A DNA stretch of 64,000 nucleotides from Apostichopus japonicus (lineage: Eukaryota > Echinodermata > Holothuroidea > Aspidochirotida > Stichopodidae), in assembly GCF_037975245.1 (NCBI RefSeq), contig NC_092576.1:30110611-30174610 (forward strand), written 5' to 3'. The notes under the pieces were generated by a model. It had not been told where the DNA came from. It did no database searches and saw nothing but the letters and a program-made list of their open reading frames with translations. Both the position numbers and the translations under genes were made by a program. Below are positions 32,336 through 43,599 of this stretch, piece after piece; position 1 is the stretch's first letter, and the number at the start of each line of letters is the position of its first letter.

Positions 32336-34440
32336 TCATTAAAGTCTACTGAATGTAGCAGCATCCTGATCATATTTAATATATATTTAGTAAATTATAA
32401 CATTGAGAAGGAATGAATGAGCTACTTCTTTTTCTCTGGGCAATCTCCACACATATTCCCTATACTCTTGCATTGGCCAACAAAGGGATGCAAACTTTAA
32501 GCATCAGTTGATATGCATATGGTGAATGACTTTGCAGTTTCAATCATGCAAAGAAACATTGTTTTTAGATGAAAAAAACAATTTATCGCGTACTGAATAA
32601 AATATATTGACACTGACCCCGGATTTGACCTCCATGCTCTTTTCTTCGGGGCAAGTATAACGGGGTGGGTCAATATGATGCAAGGTATGGGGGGGGGGGA
32701 TTGCAGATCCTCTTCTTATCCTACTATTTCACTTTGTAATTATTTATGTTACGGTGGACTTGTTGTAAAAGCTTCGGCTTCAAAAATCTTCCACCATTTT
32801 CTTATAAATTTAATATATGCATGAAAATTGAAAATAAATCAAATTGAAGTCGATCTGTCATGGTAAGAGGCATTTCAAATTATTCTTGCAGCACTCTTCT
32901 GTAACTTGAAACTTTTTTCTTGCTCCCAGCATTGTACGCTTCCCATACGAGACAAAAATAATTTCAAAGTGGTAAAATATATCCCTGTTTTGCTATCATT
33001 TAGCTATAAAGTAAGAGTAGGAATGAATCCTTGATTAACAAATGAGTCCAACATGTGTTTTAGCAAGTCACAAGGGTTTATTACTCATATCATCTTCAAT
33101 GATACATCTTTAGAATCCTTGGTATACAAAACAAACTGCTCACTTTACCATATCTCATTCGATTTCTGATAATAACCATCTTTAATACTTTCCCATTAGT
33201 AGATCTTTCAGCAATCTCTTTACACTTTCTATCATAACCCTCATTTCCTCTAACTATACTTCCTCATCTTAACCATCATCTCATTGTAACACAATAACAC
33301 ATACTATTTAAACCATCACATATACACAAACTCACGCACGCACCTACAGATATGCAACTCCGATTTAACCTTTATGAAAACTTGTTACTTACTGATGACA
33401 AACTACTTATCGATCCGATCTGCTTGGCTGCCCGGTAGAGTACAACGAATCCCGGTATGTCGTGCGTTGGGCCCAATTCCGCGAAAGCACGTTGTACACA
33501 CTTTGACAAAATAGCCGACAACTAGTGAGAAGCGCGGACGTGTGGAACGCGAGAAAGGCAACAATGAAAAACAGCGAATCGGCGATAAAAAAATTCTCCT
33601 CTTTTAAAACGAAAATGAACTAGAACAAACTATTTACAACTATTTACATGAAACTGTATGGTCCTGACCTGTTGACGTAGTGCTCTTCTAATCCTGAGGA
33701 TTCAGCCTCGATGAAACCTTGGCGTGCCAGGTGAAGTGCATTTAAATGTGGTGCTACACACTCGCTGGCTGTGGAACCTTCCAAAGCAGGGGTGTATCGC
33801 TGAAAGTGGTGGGTAGGAGTGGGTTCATTCCATAAACTAGCTGATGGGAGATGAAGTGAAATTCAATTTAACTTAAGCTAAATTGTATTTTACTTAAGTA
33901 AAATTCAAGGATCGGTCGTCAATGCTTTGCATGGTGCAGTATTACAACATGGCTGGCGCTTCTAGTTCTAGTGTTCTTTCTGGTTTACAATGTGACCGAA
34001 TTCTCTCAAGTATCACAAACACAGTGCAAAATATGGTCTTCAAATTTATAAAACCTATCAAATCCTATTTACAGAATGTAAACAGAATAGTTGAAATAAT
34101 TGAATTTACAATTCAATTATATTTCACATAAAATACGGTCAAGTTTTCGGATATTTTTTCTTCTGTGGAATGTCATTAATCATTTCTGGGAGGGGGGTGG
34201 GGTGTCATGCAATCAATGTTGAAAATGCTAAAAAAAAAATTATTATTATAAAAAATCCAGTTTAACCAAAGTTGAAAATAATTAAAGTTTAGAAAACCTA
34301 TAAAATCCTATAGATGCATTTTTTTCTTTAAGTCAAGAAAAAGTACCACTTACTTGTTGGAACTCTGTAAAGAGATGTTTGTTATACTTAGCATGTTATA
34401 AAGTATTTGGGAAGGGGAAATAAAGCAATGCCAAAATTAT
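32336..34440. other. Intergenic, no gene seen
   Basis: No protein-like frame. It contains a CACA-rich stretch near 33310-33350, a short palindrome TTTTACTTAAGTAAAA near 33888, and G runs near 32690 and 34190. Confidence 0.4.
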
Positions 34441-34443
34441 TAC

Positions 34444-35395
34444 CTGAAGTGGTTCCAGGCAAACCCACAGCTCCTACGCAATCCTCCAGTCTTCATCTCG
34501 AATTTCTAAAGTCCTCGCATCAGTTAAAGAAGTGAAGTGACGGTCATTTAGCACAGCACAAACTGCCCCACGCTGTTCTACAAGTCTCAGCATTTCGAAA
34601 ACAATGTTCCAACGTGTGCAAACACGTTGCTAACTGCTCTTGCTTTACTTCCAAAGCCTTTGTAGCAATAACACTCTTTCGAAAATGTGCAACAAGTTTC
34701 TATCAGTCGTTCTAAGTTTCAATCAGTCGTTCGATTTGAGGATGAGCTTTTAATCCGTTGTTAACCCATAGCTGTAGGGTGTGTCCAGCACACGCAACGT
34801 CGTCCACTCCAAGGGATTCCCCTGAATGTTTAACATAACTGGCGTTGTCCTGGACGATCGCATCAACTTTACTTTCCAAGCCCCATTCCTCGACGATCCT
34901 GGACATCTGTGTAGTGAGGGCGTCTGCAGTGTGGCGTAACACTGTGTCCTGCCCCCCTCTTGGTTCACTACCGGAGTAGTGTGTAGGACATAGCTCCGAT
35001 TTATCCAGTCCCCATCTAAACCATGTGCTGTGACGGTCATGTAGCCCTCTGATGATCTAGAGGTCCAACAGTCTGTTGTGACGGGCACGAAGGCAACCTT
35101 TCCAAATCGGTCTCAAAAGTCGCTTTTTCCTACTTTGCTTTCAATAACGCTGACACCACATAGCTTGGCTCGATGGCCTTCATGAGGGCACGAAATCCAT
35201 CTCCTTCGATGAAGCTGACTGGTAGCACATCCTTGGCTACCACTTCGACGAGTAGGTTGTTGAGCCTCTCAGCTTTTTTCGGGTTGCAGACTGTTCGGTT
35301 GATAAAAGCGTCCATAGTTGCTGACGGTGCATTCTCTGCAACCTGATGCCTGAGTTTGAGATGATTGGTCATTGGGGATTGAAACATCATTAAAT
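34444..35395 (-). pseudogene. hAT-like (ZBED-type) transposase exon, frame-shifted
   Basis: Minus-strand pieces in order: HLKLRHQVAENAPSATMDAF (end of a BED finger), VLPVSFIEGDGFRALMKAIE, then PVTTDCWTSRSSEGYMTVTA (first catalytic Asp region), DAIVQDNASYVKHSGESLGV (second Asp), ACAGHTLQLWVNNGLK, and further on VCTRWNIVFEMLRLVEQRG and SLTDARTLEIRDEDWRIA. This is the block order of hAT transposases and their ZBED relatives. An acceptor TAACTTTAG lies near 35395 and a clean CAG/GTAATA donor at 34444/34443, so the copy was spliced. Three or more frameshifts kill it. The dimerisation part (hATC) after the donor was not found. Confidence 0.75.
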
Positions 35396-35860
35396 CCTAA
35401 AGTTACATGAAAAGTATATTTGCATAACCTACCTTACCAGTGAAAACTCAATTATAAGGGTATGTGTCCCACACAGTTAATAGTGATAAAGGAGTATTGT
35501 GCTTAATATACTGTGAACCCCCGTGTAAAATGTTTTTGTTATATACCGTAGCTCTTTATAATTCAACGTTAAGTGGAATATCAATGACATATATATACTG
35601 TATGGAATATCAAATTGATATTTCATTTTCTCTGAGCAATGTGTCATTCAAACGTGATATTGGTTCACAAATATTATATTTGGCTTGTAGCCTAAGTAAC
35701 GATAACATTTCATGAGTTATGGATGATTCAAATACCGTACACAATGAACTGCTTGTTCTGGTCTTTAATTGTTACCTTTGTTCCCCATTTCTTAAATAAG
35801 CCACACATAATAACTGTACATTATTTCATTAAACAATTATTACATGATGAAAGCATATCT

Positions 35861-37400
35861 AGAAGTAGATTGTGCTGTGGTTCAAAGGTCACGTGTGAGA
35901 GGTTCACTCAGACGTGTGGTTCCCCATTCTGCAGCAAAGCGTTACAGTAAGACAGTTAAGAGAAGGACGTACCATGTTCCAACACCCAACAGCCTGTGGC
36001 ACATGGATGGACACATGAAACTAGTTAGGTATGTGGTTCCAAAAACATACACAATAGGATATTTTTAAGATTATCCCGATATTTCCAACTTTCAGTTTTG
36101 AAGTTATGATTACTCTTTGTCCATTATTTGCCCCTTGCATCGGACTTGATGAGGCTGAATTATCAGCACTATCTCAATTAAAGTGATGATTATAGTCACA
36201 TAAAATAGCTGCTTACCTAGCCACGAAATAGACTATTCTTGTGGACAGTTATGTTCATACCATGAAACTATATTTCAATACTAAACAGTCTTTTGGCTCG
36301 ACCCCCATTGATAATAATGCAATGCTATGTTATGTTTAAAGTGCCGTTCTTTTGCTTTTAGCAGTACTGTATATGCACACATTACAAAAAATAATATTCA
36401 CTGCATGCACCCTGTATTGGTTGTACAACAACAACAAGAGTAAAAACAACAAATTCAGTTTCGACATGTCAAGCTGGAGTTTTCACATGAGCTGGTCTTT
36501 TAAAAGTGACAAAGATACATATAATTGTCAACAATAAATTTTCTTTCATCATTTTAATATCTTTTAATACCTTCACCATAAAGAAGAAGCTTCTTCCACT
36601 CAATGTTGCACACCTACAAACCAAATATGAGGTCTTTCCAATCTCTTGAACATCATGGCCCATGATTTTTGACCTTCACCTAAAACAATAGGCTTCTTCT
36701 ACTTTAAGAATCTTTTGACTATATATAACGTGACTATAGAGAATTTTTTGGCTTTCTCTTGCTGTAGATGGAAGGTTGTGACTCATAGATGTATTGATGG
36801 ATTTTTCCGGTGTATTACATACCTGAAATGTGGAAGTGATAACTATGTTGACATAGTGTTAAGATTGTTTGTGGAAGCAACACTCGAATATGGAATACCA
36901 TCTCGCACTAGGTCAGATCATGGATGGGAAATTTCTTTGTTGCCCTATTCATGGAGCTTATTCAGTGTTCAAACCGTGCCAGTCACATTACCGGTGAATC
37001 AAAACATAATTGAAAAGCTATAGCGAGATGTGTTTCTCCAGGTCTCTATGAGCTGTTTCACCAAATGGAAAATGATGGCTAGCTAAACTCAGATGATCCA
37101 GTTGATTTAGAGGCTCTACATCAAGTTTATCTCCCTGAAATAAACAGGAGGTTTACTGTTTTCCAGCAAGCATGGAACAGACATTCACTAAGAACTGCTC
37201 AGTATTCAACACCAAAGCAATTATTTCTTTCAGGTATACTGAACATCATGACCTGGCATCAGATCTAACACAAAGCCTACTATGGCTTGTCTCCAGATTC
37301 ATTAGGAAGCCTTGATGGGCTCCAAGTTGATGCTTATGGGAGTTGTCTGTCATACCACTGTTGGTTAACATCAGCAGAGAGAGGATTGGGGAGCTGGTTC
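35861..37400 (+). pseudogene. Spliced integrase-core (rve) family pseudogene
   Basis: Exon 1 (about 35861-36028) reads VQRSRVRGSLRRVVPHSAAK, then YHVPTPNSLWHMDGHMKLVR. Its donor GTATGT is at 36029. The acceptor GCTGTAG ends at 36767, and exon 2 continues exactly in frame with WKVVTHRCIDGFFR. The family motif HKLIRW...IDGYSR is restored across the junction. The catalytic triad can be followed: D in WHMDG, D in TRSDHGWE, E in NQNIIEKL. After that Glu a Trp codon has become TAG, then frames shift (VFQQAWNRHSLRTAQYSTPK is readable in another frame). A donor-like CAG/GTATAC follows at 37233. The family is a widespread, multi-copy metazoan integrase type of unknown element origin. Confidence 0.65.
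36575..36715. repeat. Unit of the GACCT/CTTCTTC dispersed repeat inside an intron
   Basis: Contains AAGCTTCTTCCACTCAATG, ACCAAATATGAGGTC and ACAATAGGCTTCTTCTACTT, matching units at 28.0 and 51.2 kb. It lies within the intron 36029-36767 of the integrase pseudogene. Confidence 0.5.
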
Positions 37401-37926
37401 AACCGAACTTGAAAGAAAGTTACCTTCAATTGAAAGAGTTTTTTTCACATTGAACTAAGTCAAATAGTTTCATCTTGACTTTATTGATGTCTGCATCTCT
37501 TTTTCAGACCAAACAGTTTTAAAACAGAAGTGCAACACACTTAAAAGTGGCCATGACACGAAAATTTTAAAGTCCTATATTTTTGGGATCCATCAAAGAA
37601 TGTTCTGTAGAACATGTATCAACCAATCTGCCAGTTTAAAACTTGATTTTTCAAGTCGAAAATTGAGAATGAATTTACCCTCTTCGGCGTTTGAAACTTT
37701 CTTTTCTCGAAAATTTTCCGATTCGCATCACGTCACGTTATGAACACGTTTGTTGTCGCTGCTTACGATCCTCCGAACATACCGTTCACGTACACATTAG
37801 ACAAGTACACAAACCACTAGTAGTTACTAAACACAACAATAAACAACTAAACAAACAAAACTAAAACCCAAAACAAAACATAAAAACAAAAACAAAACAC
37901 ACACAAAAAAACAGAACAAACACGCT

Positions 37927-38728
37927 AGTTCGTTTTCGTGGAGTGCGGACGTGTTTTCGGCTGCTCTGCACTTTTCGTTCACCACGCACTTTGTGTTTGT
38001 TACGTTGGCCTTTCAATAGTTTGTAGTTTGTTAAGTGTAGTTTTGGCTTTGTTGCGTGGTTTTCTTTTTGCGTGCTTAGAAAAACGGACACGGACCGAAG
38101 GCCAACAGAACCAAAAACAAACCTAGTCTGTAAAACAACAACTGAAACCCATCAATCTCTCACTAACGCAGCGCCCCACGCGACGCGAAAAGGACACGGA
38201 CCCAAAGGCCAACAGAAGCAAAAGAAATAAAACACTACAAACCGGCCCCAAAAAGCCAACCCCAAACCACAAAGAGAAAAATTAAAAGCAACCTATATTA
38301 TGTAACGACCACACAACCCCCACACCTACCAACTAACTCACTCCAAATTTCATCCGGGAACGCCGTCCCGATAGTAGACGACAGGTTTGCGAAAGCGTCT
38401 ACGAAAGGCAGTGTCGGGAAGCCGTGCATGGTCCGCCTCCATGCGCAACCTAATGTCACTTTGCACGAGGGGGACAACATCCTCTGCCCTCCAGACGTCC
38501 CCATCGAAAACTTGGCGGCATCTGCTGTTCCAGATGTGTCTCCTGATGACAGCGGCAAAAAACGTGTTTTTTTTTTTCGTAGGTGCGTGGCTTGCCGCAC
38601 CCCTAGCTGTCATGGCGGCTCGTCGTGACAGCAAAATCGTATTGTGGAGTTTTTCGGGGGAGGCTAAGGTCGTCCCCGGACAATTTTTTTTCAGTTTTGC
38701 GTTCTGTTGGTTTAAAGGTCCCTGAAGA
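37927..38728. mobile_element. Nested LINE composite: plus-strand 5' end interrupted by a minus-strand 3' end
   Basis: 37928-38062 matches the plus-strand 5' untranslated region of copy B (TTTTCGTGGAGTGCGGACGT). 38064-38560 is a minus-strand LINE 3' end, with the ORF2 C-terminal tail (RKPVVYYRDGVPG). From 38579 the plus-strand element resumes at AGGTGCGTGGCTTGCC and runs into ORF1 (MAARRDSKIVLWSFSGEAKV) before stopping near 38728. The simplest reading is a 5'-truncated copy inserted into the 5' region of an older copy, with T-rich filler at 38566-38577. The outer element is cut at its 3' side, which target-primed insertion alone does not explain. Confidence 0.75.
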
Positions 38729-39102
38729 TTTGATACATTTTTTTATGGTTAGAATTTCTTTGGCTTTATTTAGATAGTCAACCCCCCCCCTCTAAATGTG
38801 TATGTTGTTTATGGAATATTGTATGATTACATGAAGAATCTAGCATATATTTCTCTGTTCTATCAAAAGCATTGACCAAGTTGCCTACCAGTTTTCTCCA
38901 AGCCTACTGTGAAATATTAATACACAGGTGCTTCTTGCATCCATTTCAAATGTTAAATCAATTGTATGAAACCAAATACTGTTTCATGAAACATGGAAGG
39001 TATGAATTCACAATCAATGTTACCAATCTGTGCATTGTATCTCTGCATGTTATTGTGACATCATGGCCAACGTTAATACATTTCAACTTTCATTTAAAAA
39101 AA

Positions 39103-39384
39103 ATGAGGCAGTACAGATACATAGCCTACCGTCAACTGGTTACATGGTGCTGGGGTTTCCTAGGAAGGCATGTCAGGGTTGTGCTACCATCATGTGCTGT
39201 CCAAAGGATTCGACGTGAGTTTGAAGCCAGGATTCAAGTTGCCAGGAGAGAACTAAATTGTATAGGAATCCTTGACTCTGAAATCTCTCCAGAAACACTT
39301 TTTCGTTTCTACGATCGTGTTGGATTAAGAAATAGTCAGTGTTCCCTCAGTGTTGATATATTGAAATTCCAGGCTTTTAATTAA
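39103..39384 (+). CDS. P2X7-tail-like domain exon
   Basis: The frame reads YRYIAYRQLVTWCWGFLGRH, then VRVVLPSCAVQRIRREF, then ARRELNCIGILDSEISPETL to a stop at 39384. The YR..YRQ...W..G.LG...R..LPSC....IR..F pattern is the core of the cytoplasmic zinc-binding tail domain of the P2X7 receptor. That domain also occurs without the channel in many multi-copy invertebrate proteins. Nothing of a channel is visible here, so a role in ion transport should not be assumed. The frame is open, but I could not fix the exon start. It may be a passenger domain of a transposon-borne gene. Confidence 0.5.
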   Translation: MRQYRYIAYRQLVTWCWGFLGRHVRVVLPSCAVQRIRREFEARIQVARRELNCIGILDSEISPETLFRFYDRVGLRNSQCSLSVDILKFQAFN

Positions 39385-40849
39385 GGACGAAATGGTCATT
39401 TTCAAGAACCAGCATCAACAATTAAAAGGAAAGGCATGTTTTGAAACATTTTGACACATGTACTGGCATGACTATAATATCATATAATAAGTGCATGCTC
39501 CATTTGCAAGCCATAATATTCATATCTCCAATGATATTACACAGAAAGTCATAATAAAGACCAATGAAAGCAGCAAAACTCTTTAATGTTTAGACTTTAT
39601 TTTTCCAGCAGTGGGTGAGTTGTTTGTCGATCTTTCTTCTTAATCCCAGTAATACACCCTATAAATATGTCTCCGATTGTTTGCGTTTAACTTACTTCCA
39701 TTACTTATGATTGTGAAGTTTCTCTAGTCACCAGATTGTTCAGAATGACGGAATGTCTACAACCAGTTTGTAATAAAAATGCTTCATTGATTTAAGATCT
39801 GATCTGCATTGTGTCAATTTTTTGTCTGTAACTGTCTAAATTAAATGTCTGTGAGATTACAATACCCTTTGGAATATAATCTTTTTAACTACTTTATTGA
39901 CCTACCCTTATCACACCCACCCTCCCCCCCCCCCCCCAAACAAGAAAATTTGTTTTCCTGGAGTAAGTTAGGTCTGCTGAGACTGGGGGAAAATAAAGAG
40001 TTTTACTTCCACTATTGTACACCCATCCCTTATAATTGAAACAAAGTAACCCCTCCACACAATGAGTTTTGCTGAAATGTTTGAAATGACATACTGTAGC
40101 AAAGGCTTTAGAAACCAGACTGCAAAATGGCATTGTGATAGCTTAAAGATTATTTGAATACTTCATCACAAGAGAAAATATGGATGCTGAACGATATAGG
40201 CGAATGTCTATCGCAAACAAAATACAGTGGGTTCTTCAATGACAACATTGATTGGGTAAAATCGACTTAATTTACTCTTAGATGCTTTCGCTGATACTTT
40301 GGATATGTGATATCAACTTTAACAACTTTGCCTCCTCTGAGATGAGGATGTTTGATTTCACAAGGGGCTGATAGGTCAGCCCTGTATACAATATTAGTTG
40401 TGCAAGCCATTAGTTTTGCTGTTATCAAGAAAGAAACCTGTTCACAAGAAATTTTTCGTTTTTGCCATAACTAATGGACCTATCATTTAAAAAAAATCAA
40501 TTGGGGCAATGAAAATTTTCACAAGAAGATGTACATAACTCGGCCCATCTCAAGACAACCACGTACTGTAGCATATTACTACTTAATAGGGCAATTTGAG
40601 AGTGAGTGTACTTAGATGTTAAAGCCAAAGAGGCACAGTAAGTAGTGCATCATCATTGCTCCACAAAGAATGAAGTAATAACATGGTTCAAACATTTCCT
40701 GTAACCATGAGCAAACTGAAAGAACTAATGAATTTTAAATTACATCACTGGAATTAAAGATTTTCAGGTCTGCAGGACATCCACAGAGATCAGCTAAATA
40801 AAATGTAGGGTTAACCTTATACCATTACATGAATGGCAGTCGATTGATC
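39385..40849. other. Intergenic, no gene seen
   Basis: AT-rich, with a C run at 39926-39938. No domain-like frame on either strand. Confidence 0.4.
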
Positions 40850-41647
40850 GAAGGATTAAGCGCAGATAATCGAAGATCATGTAGCTACTGGATGTTGAAC
40901 CGTGTGTAGTGTTTCTTGATAGCGATTGGTAACATCTTTTTAACGGCAATCTTCAGGTGTGTCTTATTGAGAATGGCACTTAGCTTTTCACAAGGCTCTG
41001 AGCCTGTGTTGAAAAACCAGTGTCATGAGTGTCAATAGTAAACTTTTCCATTTTGGGTTTATTGACAATCACCTTATGCATTACAATACCTTTGTCATGC
41101 CAATGAAGATGAGCTGCTGTGTCTCCTTCCTCAAAACACCTTCAAAGTGAAGAAAGACGAGTGAAGTAGTCAACAAATTCATCCCTCCGCATATCTTTGT
41201 TGCGAATTGTTAAATCCGAGACACTTACTGTTTCAACAGTTATCACCACCCTCACCCCCCCCCCCTTTGCCTATCTCTAATAATAGTCTTTGTTTGAACT
41301 TGTATTTGTTTTCAGCAGCAACTTATTTCATGAAAACAACCATTGGTTTACCTGCTCCAAAAAATCCCCTTCACCCACGCCTAAAACAATTATAAACTCA
41401 CCAGATTCTAGCCAAGCCTTTGTACGTTCTGCTTTTGCGGAAATTGGTTCATAGGCACATTTCACAAACAATTCAGCTGGAAGGTCTGAATGTTTATTTT
41501 GTATGTGGTTCTCTATTGAGAGAAACTTCTCGAGCATCAGCTCAGGATCACCTGTTGGAGTGCTCGAAGCAGACCAGTAAATATGGTTTTTGATGCTCTG
41601 CGTCCAGCCCATCCAAACCTCACAGCCCTGACAGTTTTTTTTAATGG
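40850..41647 (-). pseudogene. Kolobok-like transposase remnant 1, two exons
   Basis: Exon 1 (41647-41402) reads WMGWTQSIKNHIYWSASSTP, TGDPELMLEKFLSIENHIQN and KHSDLPAELFVKCAYEP, ending at CTG/GTGAGT. The intron (41401-41004) ends TTTTTCAACACAG. Exon 2 continues in frame as GSEPCEKLSAILNKTHLKIA and VKKMLP, so the joined product gives the family pattern WL..GS...KL..I. This is the block that follows the DVWH..K motif in the transposase family I call Kolobok-like, seen again at 47.3 kb. Exon 2 then reaches a stop near 40885 after degraded sequence. The catalytic core upstream of exon 1 is not visible here. Confidence 0.6.
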
Positions 41648-41889
41648 CTGATAATACAGAAAACAAAACAAAATATACTTTCAATAATAAATGGATAAAT
41701 ATAGACGAAAAAGAGACATTATTAAGGTACAGGTTTTACCTTCACCCAAATGCATTATTCCTTTGTTTTAAGCAAAATATATGCCCACTGCCTTGTTTTT
41801 CATGAGTTCAATGGTAAGCAACAGGCATGAAAAAACTGATACCAGTTTACAATAAAAGCACCATAAAAGGCAGGTATCAGCACTGAGGT

Positions 41890-42480
41890 TTTCAAGGTAC
41901 ACTTAAAAAAAAATTGACACCTTTTAAGGTGGCCAGAAGTGGGTCTTCAGGTAAGCATGAAAAGGTGTCCAAGTGACACCTTGAAGGTGCATTTCTGACT
42001 ACTTTAGGTTGTCTACTCACAACTGACACCTTTAGGTGCTTACCTGAAGACCCATTTCAAAAGTCAAATGACACCAATATGGGTGTCAAGAGACACCTGT
42101 AAGGTGTAAATTTATAACTTTCGGGTGAGCACACAAAGGTGTCTATGTAACACCTTTAAGGTGTATTTCAGACTACTTTGGGGTGTCCAGTGACAACCGA
42201 CACCTTTAGGTGCTTGCCTGAAGACCTATTTTCAGAGGAGTCAAATGACACCAATATGGGTATCAAGAGACACCTTTAAGATGTCCAGGATGTCTCTTAC
42301 AGGTGAGCACACAAATATGTTTAGGATGAACTAGTGATCCCCTTGGAGTGTCCAGTAACTTTTCACATGCTTATCTGAAGACCCATTATCAGGAGTCTAA
42401 TGACACCAAAAATGGTATTGATGCACTATCTTCGAATAAGCACACATTAGGGACACCTTCAATGTGTTTAAGCAATTATA
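41890..42480. repeat. Tandem and inverted AGGTGT/ACACCT repeat array
   Basis: Three diverged units can be aligned on GCTTACCTGAAGACCC (near 42040), GCTTGCCTGAAGACC (near 42215) and GCTTATCTGAAGACCC (near 42370), spaced about 178 and 155 bp. Within each, GACACC and GGTGTC alternate, and the first unit starts with the inverse GGTCTTCAGGTAAGC, so parts can fold back. No coding sense. Confidence 0.75.
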
Positions 42481-43356
42481 TATTAAAAGGAATCACTACT
42501 AAATCATATCAACATGGAAAGTGAGCTCGTAAAATAGTGTGATGCAAACTAAAACAAGAAAGTCACTTTTGATTTTCTTGCAAATATATTACTGAACATC
42601 AAATACTGCTGCTTGGTTTCTAGTTATCTATAATTAGTTGATGAACAATCATAGAATGAAAGCACAAATTTAGTAATTATATGTTTTAATCAAGGGTATC
42701 AGCTTTATTTTGCTATTGACAACATAATGCCGACATTCACATATTACTGTACCAAGTACACAGTGAAGTTCTATAGAAGATAAATTTAAAAGATCCTCTC
42801 ATTTTTGTTAACAATCAACAAAACGTTCAATTCAAATGTTTTATGGTTCGTTTTGTATTTGTGAATCACTGAAATTACTTTCCCTGATCTAAGTTTGAAT
42901 GAATGTCCCACACGTTTTAAAACTGCAACATTTGTCCATAGATAAAGTATGATTATTTATATGGTAACTTTAAGTTGTGGATTTCCTTGATAAATATAAT
43001 AAAAAAGTTAAAAGCAACAAAAAACTCATTTATCCATAGATGTAAACCTTTATTCCACTAGTGATCACAGTTCAGACTATTAGGAAAACTGTAGTTTTAT
43101 GGGTTCTAGTCTATGGGTGACTGTGGACAATTATGTGCATCTGTAACAAGCAGTTTCTCTATCTATATAGAGTTTTTTAAATTTGCCTTTAGTTCCCCTT
43201 TAAGTGACGATCGTTTGACGTTTTGATGCTAAAAGTTGACTGTCCGAAATGCTTCCTATGCCACTTGAGACCAAAGGTTAAGCACTGCATCTGGTGTCCT
43301 CCATCTTACAAATAAATGTTTGTACAAACGTCAGTCTTTTGTTACATTTTTGGGGG
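42481..43356. other. Intergenic, no gene seen
   Basis: AT-rich and without recognisable features. Confidence 0.4.
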
Positions 43357-43592
43357 TTACTGAAGATCAAAAATGTAATGTACAGTGAAGAGGCACATGA
43401 ATGCCATCCAAATCAAAGACCACTCTCCCACCAATTCTTTCTCCACATAAAGCTGAAATGATTCGCTCTCCACTCCCACATCGCACACAATGTCAGCAAT
43501 TAACGGTAACTGTACATGTCCTGGACAGTCGGTCTTTATCAAGACATCAACACTCTCCTGTAGATGTGCAGGGATGGACAGCAAGGCGCTTT
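43357..43592 (-). CDS. Unrecognised terminal exon
   Basis: On the minus strand the acceptor-like TATTTAACAG is followed by an open frame: LLSIPAHLQESVDVLIKTDC, PGHVQLPLIADIVCDVGVES, ESFQLYVEKELVGEWSLIWM, then AFMCLFTVHYIFDLQ and a stop. The pattern LP.IADIV.DVG....S..LY.E..LV....S..MAF....TVHYIF.L looks like the C-terminal piece of a multi-copy animal family that I cannot name. The frame is undamaged. Function unknown. Confidence 0.35.
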
Positions 43593-43599
43593 GGCTGTT

